From NCBI GenBank assembly GCA_033977485.1, contig CM066989.1:100543181-100607180 (forward strand): DNA of 64,000 bases. The letters are read 5' to 3'. Origin of the DNA: Hydrangea macrophylla. Its lineage: Eukaryota > Streptophyta > Magnoliopsida > Cornales > Hydrangeaceae. The translations under genes and the position numbers were made by a program. The notes below the pieces were generated by a model. That model was not told the DNA's origin, made no database searches, and saw nothing but the letters and a program-made list of their open reading frames with translations. Shown here one piece after another: positions 34,245 to 44,591 of this stretch (position 1 is its first letter; each line of letters begins with the position of its first letter).

Positions 34245-36801
34245 ATGTTTGGTACGCGTTCAAGTAAACCTGAATTATTTTCTATCGATCCTGAACTTGA
34301 ACGTACCCTTAGAGTCAGTCGGACTTCGAAACCGTCGTCGTTGTTTTAGGCCGAAATTCAAAGTACCCTTAAAAGGTTAAGGAAAACTCGATTTATTAAC
34401 ATAAAACCTAATCCAATGGCCGACGGCGAAAACAACGTAAATAACGAAAATAATCCTAATATACCTCCAACTCCTCCGCTTAAAGATTACTTTATTCCGA
34501 CGACTTACACGCCACAAACATGTATTGATTTACCGGAGGTGTCGGCATCTCACTTTGAGATTAAGTCATCTACCATCTCACTTTCCTTCTTTTCACGGCC
34601 GTATTAATGAAGACCCTTATCAACACTTGGGAGATTTTCAAGATATATGTTCTAATTTAAAAATTCAAAATCTCAATGATGATGAATTAAAATTGTGGCT
34701 CTTTCCATTCTCTTTAAAAGATAAAGCTAAATACTGGCTCCAATCTTTGGAGCCAAACACAATTAGAACATGGGAAGCCTTACACACCGCATTTTTACAA
34801 AAGTTTTTTCCTATTATGCGTACGAATCAGATAAGGAAATCCATAACAAACTTTGTGATGCAAGATGGGGAAACACTTTATGATACTTGGGAAAAGTTTA
34901 AAGAATTATTACGCTCATGCCCACATCATCAGGTTCCTAAGTGGCAATTAGTTCAAGTCTTCTACGAGGGACTTATTCCCTCCGTGCGTAATACCATTGA
35001 CGCCGTTTGTACAAGTACCTTCCTACACAAAAGTTCCGATGAGGCCTGAAAATTTTTTGAAATATTAAGCGAGAATTCGATGCATCAGTCTGTGTCGGTA
35101 CGTTCTGGAGGATATCTGCCACCACCAAAAAGAGTGGTAAAAGTTGAGTCCAGTCATTCAATCGAAATACAATAATTAAATAGAAAAATTGACCAACTTA
35201 TGAGGATGAGAAATAGGTCCAATTCGCCTCCTCACGAAGTATGTGCATTGTGTTCTGTACCGTCACATAATATCTTTGCATGTCCTTCTGCATCTCAATT
35301 CCCAGAGTTTGTTGAGCAACACGTTAATTCTATGCAACAATTCCCACGGAATAATTATAATTCTATGTCGAACAATTTTTCTAATACTTATCGACCCCAA
35401 TATCAATAAAGTCAATACCAACACCCACCTCCTAATCCTAACCCTCCAAGGGATAACGCTTTTGAGGCTACGGTGTTGGCATCCCTTAAAAATATAGAAA
35501 CTCAAGTCCAAGCACAAGCACAAATAGTGCACTCTCATACACAATCCATTGCAAAGCTTGAGTCCCAAATGGGACAAATAGCTACTGCGGTGAGTCGTAG
35601 AAATGAGGAAAAGTTGCCTGCGCAAACCGTTCAAAACCCTAAGGGACAATACGAAAAGGGGGGGTCGAGTGAGAGCGTGAACGCTATTTCGACTAGGACG
35701 ACTACTCGAGATGAGGAAGTTGTTGTAATTCCGGATGAGGTTGAGAAAGATAAAAATATAAATTTGAATAAGGAAAAGGGTGAGGTCGTGAGTAGGAAGA
35801 GAAAAGAAAATGAACCGGTCCCAACGAATTATATTCCGAGAATGCCATATCCACCAAACGTTGAGGGACCGTCACATTTGTCTAAGAAAGGGTCAAAAAT
35901 GGAAGACATACTCGAGGTGTTTAAACAAGTTAAAATTAATATTCCATTCCTGGATGCGATAAAACAAATTCCTGCTTACGCTAAATGTTTAAAAGACCTG
36001 TGTACGCAAAAGCGCAAGCTGCGCAGTCATATTCCGAAAAAGGTCTTTCTTACAGAAAAAGTAAGCTCAATTTTTCAACACGCTCCTCCAAAGTATAAAG
36101 ATCCCGGTACGCTTACTATTTCATGTGTCATAGGTGACACTATTATTCATCGGGCTCTCCTTGACTTAGGAGCTAGTGTTAACCTCTTACCTTACCACGT
36201 CTACAAATAACTAGGACTAGGTGAACTTAAGCCTACGGCCGCTACCATACAATTAGCGGATCGTTCTATTAAAATACCTAAAGGAATCGTCGAGGACGTT
36301 TTAGTTAAAGTTGATAAATGCTATTATCCTGTTGACTTCATGATCCTTGACACTGAACCGGTGCTAGATACTAGGAAACACACTCCGGTCATCTTAGGTT
36401 GTCCATTCTTAGCGACTGCTAATGCTCGTGTTAACTATAGGACGGGGGTAATGAAAGTGTCATTTGGAAACATGAACTTAAAATTAAACATTTTTAATGC
36501 TATGGATCAACCTCCTAAAGACGACGATTACCTATGTGAGGCGGATTGTGAGGTAAGACGGAATATTGAGCCTAACAAAGAACTGAATATTGGTGAGGAA
36601 AATAATATAATTCGTAATGAGCGGATGAATTTAAATATTTTGGACCCTAATGATGAATTCACTCGGAAGGTAAGAAATAGATTTGAACATAATAAGGATG
36701 ATCCGTCAAATGAATTAATCCAAAGTGACATTATTTCTGCTTACCACCGAGCTCTTCCTGATATCCTTAGGGGTACACAGTCCGATTTACGGCCTCCTTG
36801 A
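34245..36801 (+). pseudogene. Element C gag-protease, broken
   Basis: Corresponds to the frame of element B from MFGTRSSKPEL onward. A TAG at 34347 replaces the GAG codon of B. A frame change near 34585 joins the two halves of gag. TGA at 35047 replaces TGG, and a stop lies near 35173. TAA at 36208 replaces CAA just after the protease motif LLDLGASVNLLPYHVYK. Gag motifs (HLGDFQDICSNLK, LQSLEPNTIRTWEALH) and ILGCPFLATANA are still clear. Several of the stops fit C-to-T changes on one strand or the other. Confidence 0.88.
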
Positions 36802-36807
36802 ATCTTG

Positions 36808-36865
36808 AGCTAGAATGGTCTAGCTAAAGACGTAAAAGATAGCGCTTCTTGGGAGGCAACCCAAG
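36808..36865 (+). promoter_or_regulatory. Tandem hairpins after the element C stop codon
   Basis: Same two hairpins as in element B: AGCTAGA/TCTAGCT at 36808-36825 and CTTGGG/CCCAAG at 36848-36865. They begin seven bases after the TGA at 36799-36801. Confidence 0.65.
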
Positions 36866-36978
36866 CTTTTATTCGTCGGTTTCTGTTCTTTTTGAGTATT
36901 TTTGGGGTCATTTTGAGTCCTTTTTGGGTCATTCTGGACAGGTTTGGAGGTTGTAATAAAGTTAATTATTACATAATT

Positions 36979-37348
36979 ATGACGTCACAGTTTGATTCCG
37001 ATTCACCCGATAGTTGAACTGCTAACCTATAACCAGGTATTTTTTTCAATTCGATGACCAATCAGATTTTCAAAACATTGGTACCAACAAGCACCAAAAT
37101 TCAACACAATAGCTCTTGCTACCATCCATTAGACCATCTTCAAAGCTTGTACAAATTTGATGCATCACATCATCATGGACTGCTCAATGATTTGCATCAA
37201 ATGCTTTCATCAAAATTGACTTCCCTCCCATTGCATCAATATTGGTGCACCTCAAATGATGTAGCAAACCATTATTTTCTCTCTTTTTTACTCCCATATC
37301 CCAAGATAAAATAGTATTAGAATACAAAAAATAAGTAAAAGATAACAA
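36979..37348. other. Spacer without a recognisable gene
   Basis: AT-rich DNA between the end of element C and the MULE. The reading frame at 37054-37314 has no recognisable motif. Confidence 0.4.
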
Positions 37349-37357
37349 ATAATAAAA

Positions 37358-37555
37358 GGGTTCCATTAACATTTTCCCTAAGGGCACATGTTAAGAAGCA
37401 TTCAATAGATGCTAACTAACTACTTGGTAATCAAAATATGTGCATTTTCTATACAAAATTTATTTCTTCTATCTACCTACTTACGTTACCAAAACTACCC
37501 TTAACTTTACTACCACTTTTGTTTTGTTGTTTGTTAGTCTTTTCCCTCCATGTAG
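37358..37555 (+). repeat. MULE left terminal inverted repeat
   Basis: Starts GGGTTCCATTAACAT and pairs with 40630-40826. Conserved inside is GCACATGTTAAGAAGCATT, then a CTACCTAC-TTACGTTACCAAAACTACCC-type stretch. Confidence 0.9.
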
Positions 37556-37873
37556 CAACCGGGTTATGTTTCTTTTCTCTCTTTGACTTTTCGTATCTCT
37601 TACAATTTCCCACCAATTTTCTTTTTGCCTTTTATAGATCTTCTTTTCACTCTTTTGCTTTTACTTTTCTAGTACAAGCAAGTAGTAAAATACATGAAGT
37701 ACAAAGGTAAATAAGTAATAGGGACTACAATACAAAGAGAGGACAAAAGAAAAAAGAAGGGATTTGACAAAAGTTATGAAGAGGTTGTGAAGCAAATGCA
37801 AGTAATATTTTTCTTCCTCTACTTCTCTCCTTAGTTTATCCTCTTTTGTTTGTTTGTGGAACAAATTTGCAAC

Positions 37874-40220
37874 ATGATGTTTGATTTGAATGAGCTTCCA
37901 AATGAACAAATTTGCAACGTGAATTCTCTTCAAGACCATGTTGTGGTTGATTTTGAGTTGAATAAAAATGCTCAAGATAATTTGACCCAATTAGAAAATG
38001 CTTTTAAACCGTTTGTTGGCCAATGTTTTTTAAGTGAGGACGAGGCATTTCTATTTTACCAAAACTATGCTAATAGTATTGGTTTCTCGATTCGTAAAGG
38101 CCGATTTAATGCCAAAAGTGGAGAAGTAATAAGACGTGATTTCTTTTGTCATCGCGAAGGAAACCCACCTTTAAAATTTATACCGATGCATCCAAGAAAC
38201 AAAGGATTAGGGCTTCTACAAGATGCGGGTGCAAAGCTCACATGCGAATTACTTTACGGAAATCATTTGATATTTTTCCCAAAGAGTGGCATGTAACTAA
38301 ATTTGTTGTGGAACATAATCATCATCTCTTATCTCCAAGTGAAGTACGTTTTCTTTCAATTAATCGAAATATAAACGAGGTTGACCAAGAGCATATTCTC
38401 TTGTTGAAAGAAGGAGGTCTTTCAATTAGACAAATTATACGTGTTATGGAGCTTGAGAAGAATGTGAAGCATGGACATCTTCCTTTCCTTGACCAAGATA
38501 TTCGAAATCTATATTATAAAGTGAAGATGAAACATTCAAAAAAATGATGCAATGCAACTTTTAGAACATTGCAAAATTGCAAAAGAAGAAAATCCAAAAT
38601 TTCAGTATGCTTTTACCCTTGATGAAGAAAGAAGGTTGGAACATATTTTTTGGTCTCCTCCATCTTGTTTTGATTGGTACCAAACATATGGAGATGTAGT
38701 TGTTTTTTATACTACTTACAAGGTGAATTCATATGACATGCCATTTGGCATATTCGTGGGCATCAACAATCACGGCAAGACTATATTGTTTGGTTGTGCT
38801 CTGCTTCATAATGAGACAGTTAACACTTTTCAATGGCTAATGAAGGTATGCTCATTTATACTTAATTAAAATGAAAGTTCATTTATGTTTTTTTTTAAAA
38901 ATGTATATTCTCATTGTTAATTGGAACATTAGTCTCTTAGTAACTAAAATGTTCATCTTATTTTGTTGCTTTAGATATTTGTCCAGTTAATGAAGAAACA
39001 ACCAAAGACAATATTGACAGACCAAGATCCATGGCTAACGAAAGCCATTGCAAATGAACTTCCGACTACGAAACATAGTTTTTGCATTTGGCATATTACC
39101 GCTAAATTTAGTGGTTGGTTTACAACAATTCTTCGTGGTCTTTACTACAAGTGGTGTGATGCTTTTTATAAGGTATATAGGTTAGATGCAATTGAAGAGT
39201 TTGAGCTCGAATGGACAAGATTGGTTTCAAGTTACAACTTACATGATAACAAACATGTGAATGGTTTGTACAACATCAAGGAATTTTGGGTGCCGGCTTA
39301 TCTTCGAGGCTATTTCTTTGGTGGAATGACAACAACTGGAAGATCAGAAAGCATTAATGCATTCATTAAGAGATTTCTCGATTCACACACATGTTTGAAT
39401 CAATTTGTTAAGCAGGTTAGTTACCGCTTTACTACCAAATAGAAAAAGTTAGCAATTTTAGTTTTTTTATTATTATTAGTTTTTTTTTTTTTGTATACGT
39501 TAAGTATCTTTATCTCTTGTTATCTTTTTAGGTTGATATTGCTATAGAGGCTATTGAGCAAACACAAGAGCATGATAGAATGTTGGAAGTATATAAAAAT
39601 GCTTCCATGAGGACAATGTCACAACTAGAAGAACAAGCCCAAAGAATCTTGACACCATTTGCTTTCAAAAACTTTCAAGAAGAGTTAGCGATATCAAGTC
39701 AATATCTAATTCTTCAGGATTTGGGCAGTGAGTTCATCATGCAACATTATAAGCAAAATAATGGTTAGACGCATAAGGTATTTTGGATGAATGAGACGGT
39801 TAAATGTAGTTGCAAGCAATTTGAATTTTGGGGTATACTTTGTTGACATATATTAAGCGTCTATTCTCACAAGGATTGTTTTGAAATTCCTTCTACATAC
39901 TTGCCCGCTCGTTGGCATCGTTAGGCCTTGCATGATAAGGAAGGAAATGAGGCACTTCAAAATGAGGATATCTCATTGACAAGGAAAATCACACTGGATG
40001 GCAAGCATATAACTAGTCAAGAAGATATGGTATATTATCCTTTGGCTTCCAAAACAAAAGCGAATGAAAGGTGGAAAGGAATTAGGGAAAAAAAGTAAGA
40101 GTTGTGGTCTTTGCAAGAGCGTGTTGGCCATAATATTAGCACATGCCCAGAAAAGGAAAATAATGATTCATCTAATCATATGCAAAGGAAAAAGAAGAAG
40201 ATTAAATCAGATGATCTTGG
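37874..40220 (+). pseudogene. FAR1/FHY3-like MULE transposase pseudogene
   Basis: The start MMFDLNELPNEQ resembles the FAR1-family N-terminus. The FAR1 zinc-finger region follows: EDEAFLFYQNYANSIGFSIR, then STRCGCKAHMRI and VVEHNHHL, with a frameshift near 38170. The MULE transposase core is at about 38640-39010 and onward. The first catalytic Asp (family FDTTY) is Tyr here, in VVVFYTTYKVNSYDMPFG. The second is present in ILTDQDPWLTKAI, and GRSESINAFIKRF carries the Glu. A SWIM finger (CSCKQFEFWGILC) at 39799-39850 has a stop before its His. Another frameshift lies in an A run near 38537, and further stops at 39766 and later. Two introns with good splice sites are visible (about 38849-38974 and 39415-39531). 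It is a dead copy. Confidence 0.9.
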
Positions 40221-40629
40221 TATGAATTCCGTTTTTTGTTTAAAATACTAGATAACTATGAATCTTATCTTTTGTTTATTTTAAGTATTTTTTTTAAGTG
40301 TTGTGATGTATTAATGTAAGACACATGCTTGAAAAGATATATTTTCCTTGGAGATTGAATCCCATATTTTTATTTTTGACTATTTGAAATTTTTTTTTTC
40401 ACATTTTTATTTCATTTATTTGAAGTGATTGTTCAAGATGAGAAAAGCAAATACAATTAAATAAGTAACATTATTTCTTTATGTTTGATTACAATGGAGG
40501 GAAAAGACCACAAAATTCCTCAAAAAAAGAAAAAGAAAAAAAAAAGGAAAAGACCAAAAAAGGAGGGGAAAAAAAGGAAAAAGAAAAAAGGGTGGTACGA
40601 ATATAAAGTCCAAAAAAAAATCTGATTGA

Positions 40630-40826
40630 TACATGGAGAGAAAAGACCAACAAAAAATAAAACAAAAGTGGTAGTAAAGTTAAGGGTAGTTTTGGTAACA
40701 AAAGTAGGTAGATAAAAGAAATAAATTTCGTATAGAAAATGCACATATTTTGATTACCAAGTAGTTAATTAGCATCTATTTAATGCTTCTTAACATGTGC
40801 TCTTAGAACATATGTTAATGGAACCC
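40630..40826 (-). repeat. MULE right terminal inverted repeat
   Basis: Reverse complement of the left repeat, ending ATGTTAATGGAACCC at 40826, next to the right target duplication. Confidence 0.9.
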
Positions 40827-41487
40827 ATAATAAAATATGCACAATCTGATGTACGGGTAGGAAAGAAGAATGTTTTCTACATTAAAATTTGATGAAACAA
40901 GTTTGACTTTGATACAACCAAGTCCGAAGTTGACGCAATAAATTTGATGAATAAGTTAGAGATGCTCTTAGAACTTAACAAATCGATGTATCATAAAAAT
41001 TACATGGATTTATTATACAAATTTTTTAGGAATAATTAAATTCATTCTACTTTATATAAAGTATTTAAAAGTCAATCAAGTATTTTATTGAAAATAAAAG
41101 GAAGTTTATATAAAGTTATTAAATTAGAAATACATCAACTTTTTGTCTAATATGCCTATAATACCCCTCCCTTTTTGGTCTTTCTCTCTCTCCTCACATG
41201 GGCACCACCACCACCGCCGGCAGCCACCTCCACCAGCCGCCGCCACCGCCACCACCACCACTGGCCACCACCACCACCACCGGCCGCCACCGCCGCCACT
41301 ACCACCACCTCTCTGGGGGTTTTTTTTTTTTCTATCTCTCTCTCTATATATATACATGAGTATATATATATATCTAAGATGTGCCCACCACCACCCCTAC
41401 CTCTATCTATCTCTTATCTCTCTTCTTACTCCCTCATCCACCACCGCCATTGCAGGAAAAAAAAAAGAGAAAGAGTTAAAATTTTTG

Positions 41488-41645
41488 GAGCAACTGTCCA
41501 AACCGAAGGAGCAACTCACCAAACGTAAGGAGCAACTCACCAAACGTATCGGGAGCAACCCACCAAACGTAAGGAGCAACTCACCAAACATATCAGGAGC
41601 AACTCACCAAACGTATCGGAAGCAACTCACCAAACGTGTTGCTCC
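41488..41645. repeat. GGAGCAACTCACCAAACGTA tandem repeats
   Basis: Seven units of 21-24 bases, alternating the endings GTAA and GTATCG. A few more units are at 41896-41965, and inverted units at 41970-42080. The variant GGAGCAACTGTCCAAACG starts each block. Confidence 0.85.
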
Positions 41646-41960
41646 TTACCACCACCGGGCCACCACCAATACCACCACCACCCCAACTTCTTAATCTCTT
41701 CTCTATCTTTAATCTCATCTCTCTCTTCTCACAACCAACTCCACCACCACCACCACCACCACCACCAAACCCAAACCCCAACCTCTTTGTATCTCTCATC
41801 TCTCTTCTCACCACCACCACCACCACCACCACCACGGACCATCTTCCTCATCCACCATCACCATTGCAGAAAAGGAAAAAAAAAGTTATAGGTTGGAGCA
41901 ACTGTCCAAACGAAAGGAGCAACTGTCCAAACGTATCGGGAGCAACTCACTAAGCGTAAG
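41640..41960. repeat. Third, direct unit inside the foldback element
   Basis: The CCACCA stretch, CTCTTCTCACAACC, another CCACCA stretch, the ATTGCAG-A-rich word and the GAGCAACTGTCCAAACG repeats appear again in the left-arm orientation. The structure is therefore direct-direct-inverted. Confidence 0.65.
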
Positions 41961-42294
41961 GAGCAACATGTTTGGTGATTTGTTCATTCTGTTTGGTGAG
42001 TTGCTCCCGATACGCTTGGTGAGTTGCTCCCGATACGCTTGGTGAGTTGATCCTTCCATTTGGACAGTTGCTCCAAAAACCTGCAACTCTTTTTTTTTTT
42101 TTTGCAGTGGCGGCGGTGGGTGAAGGAGGTGACCCGTGATGGTGGTGGTGAGAACAGAGATAAGAGATACAGAGAGCTTGGGGTGGTGGTGGCCATATGT
42201 TAGATATGTATAGATACTCATGTATATATATATAGAGAGAGAGAGAGGGGTTGGGGTTTGAGTTTGGGTTGGTGGTGGTGGTGGTGGCTATGAG

Positions 42295-42334
<40 letters not shown>

Positions 42335-42472
42335 ATAGAGAGGTTGGGATGGTGGTGGTGGCCCTTTGGTGGCGGCGGTGACCAGTGGTGGTGGTGGTGG
42401 CGGCGCCTACCGGTAGTGGTGGTGGTGGTGGTGGTGGTGGTAGCCATGTGAGGAGAGAGAGAAGAGACAAGG

Positions 42473-44498
42473 TGTCACACCCCAACCCGCCCCTGCGAGT
42501 TAGGACACGTGTAACAAAGACAACAAGGACCAAACAATCAATTTTAACGTTCCAAAGATGAACATTTTGATTGAAATATCAGGGGTAAAGTATCTTTTAT
42601 CAAACAAATTAATAAAAAGAAATAAATAGAGTTTTAAAACCGTCAAATGGTACTTGGGCAAAGTTTTCCCTATTACAGTACCATTCACCCTATTTTCATA
42701 AACTATTTTAACCCCTGTAGCATTTACTTTAAATATTTAAAAACACTAAAAGCCCAACTAAATATATAAGTATTACAACTCATTCAAACATTTATTTCTA
42801 AACATATTTAAAATCATAAACTGCAAGCTTACAACAAGTCTATTTAAATTCTCACATGTAAATATATAAACAGCTAGACCCAGCCCCGTAGTCTCGATCA
42901 TTTCTCACTGTGGTATTCATCTGAACCTGCGTGGTCATTAGCCACAAAAGTCGAATAAGCTTTCGCTTAGTGAGTACGTGGTGCTAATCATGCAATTGGA
43001 GTATTTAATGAATCATAACACCAATTATGCATCACAATAATAAATGGTCGTAGGCGTGTCAAGTAATCAATCACCATCGTTCTGGACCCCTGATTCCGGG
43101 CCAATCTCACTTTTTCCGTCGCATATAGCGAAATCACACTCATTCATTTGTGACCGTAGTCAATTCGTTCATGTGGTCGTCACCACTATCCCCTTTTCTC
43201 TGAGGATTTCAACATCTCTCTGTCCCTTATATATGGGCTAACTAATGGTGATTATCACTTGAGACCCTTTGACCCAAATAAGCACATAAGCAACTCAACA
43301 TGTCAACATGGCAATATCATCATTTTTGGACATGTTAAATAATAATAATCACATGCTTTTCTACTTAATCATAAATTAAGCAATTTAAACATTTAATAAC
43401 AATTAAATAACATTAAACATCCAATTTTGGGATTAGGACACTCACCTCTACGAATAATCAAATAAGCCTAGAAATCCCAAATATCTCCTAAATCCAAGCC
43501 AAATATGAACCTGCGGCTAATCCTACAAAATTTTGGTGAAGTAAATATTACCAACCCATTTGGGTCACGAAAAACCTATCGATTAAATTGAAAATAAATT
43601 ATACCAGAAGGTTAGGCTTACCCCCACGAGTCCAATTATGACCTCATATCACGATTTAGACAACGTACGACGAACCTATGGCATTGAGAAGGTCGAACCC
43701 CCACTTTTCTCTTCTCATCTCTCGCAGCTCTCGGCTCTCTCTCACTCTCTGCATTTTTTTTCCTTTCCTTTTGGTTTTTTTTTTTATTAACTAACTGATA
43801 CATATTTTATATAATATAATATGCATATAATATATATATATATATATATACGTCCGCCGCCTTAACACCACACACATTCACGACCTTCTTTTCTTTCTTT
43901 TTTTTTTTAAAACAAGATTGGCACGAGAAACGATATGGTGCTTCTCGGTTCATACAAACTAACTTATTTTTGTATTTAAACCCCCCTATTATTATGTAGA
44001 TCTTATTATAACACCCAAACTAATTATAATACTATCCCAATATCTAAGTGAATCTATATCTATGCCACGTATGAGCCCCAAATGTCGTCCCAAATATTAT
44101 GTGAAGGCACTAATTAACCTACTAATTATACCATGTGTCCAATTACGCCCTCATAAGGATACCCAAATTGGTCCCATAAATAAACATGAATAATAATAAA
44201 ATATTAAGACACATAACATTTCGTCAATTAAATAATCATATGGTATCAACATGTATTATAATGTACACATTTACATTTACATGTCTACCATTTAATCACA
44301 TAAATGCAACTAAATGCAATTTATCCAATCTGGACCTCCCGTGGATCCCGTTTCACATTTGTCCAACTGTGCCCTTTATCAAGCACTTATCACATCGGGG
44401 TAACTGAAACTTACCCAAATCACCACATGCAATTATTTATATTAATTGATGCATGTCAAAATAAATATTACTACATTTTTCCGGGTACGGGTATTACA
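42473..44498 (-). repeat. Element E LTR (3' copy by orientation)
   Basis: Plus-strand reading TGTCACACCCC...GGTATTACA. By eye it differs from the other copy at three bases (about 43046 T/C, one G/A in CAACATGGCAATAT, one C/T in GAGAAACGATATG) and by two bases in a TA run. The paired reading frames at 43044-43241 and 44186-44516 are repeated in the other LTR and are not genes. Confidence 0.93.
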
Positions 44499-44543
44499 TC
44501 TCTCCCTCCCTTTTAGGAAGTTTGTCCCCAAACTTTTCTCACC

Positions 44544-44591
44544 TTACGAATCAAATAGATGTAGGTATTTCTCCTCGAATCTCTGATGATT
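44544..44591 (-). pseudogene. Remnant of the element E pol C-terminus
   Basis: On the minus strand it reads NHQRFEEKYLHLFDS and a stop. This is like the EEKYPHLF-type ending of plant chromovirus polyproteins and lies just before the polypurine tract. It supports descent from a coding gypsy element. Confidence 0.6.

Larger units (their letters stand above)
32434..36978 (+). mobile_element. Element C: relative of B, missing its 3' end
   Basis: It starts with a 1312-bp LTR like that of B, inserted in the interior of D. It has the same tRNA-Asp primer site and a broken gag-protease frame. Similarity to B stops near 36978, shortly after the hairpin pair. No 3' LTR is found, so the element was truncated by deletion. 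Confidence 0.85.
37358..40826 (+). mobile_element. Mutator-like transposon (MULE) with FAR1-type transposase
   Basis: The 3469-bp element has terminal inverted repeats of about 200 bp (37358-37555 and 40630-40826) that start GGGTTCCATTAACAT. It is flanked by a perfect 9-bp target duplication, ATAATAAAA (37349-37357 and 40827-40835), the size expected for Mutator-type transposition. The single gene inside is a broken FAR1/FHY3-related transposase. Confidence 0.93.

Noticed and set aside
41488..41645. Regular 21-24-base repeats resembling a CRISPR array
   Set aside because: No unique spacers, plant nuclear context, no cas genes. It is a tandem repeat in a foldback element.
41143..42533. Long overlapping reading frames on both strands rich in His, Pro, Thr or Gly
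   Set aside because: They translate CCACCA/TGGTGG low-complexity DNA of the foldback arms in several frames at once, with no start context or domain.
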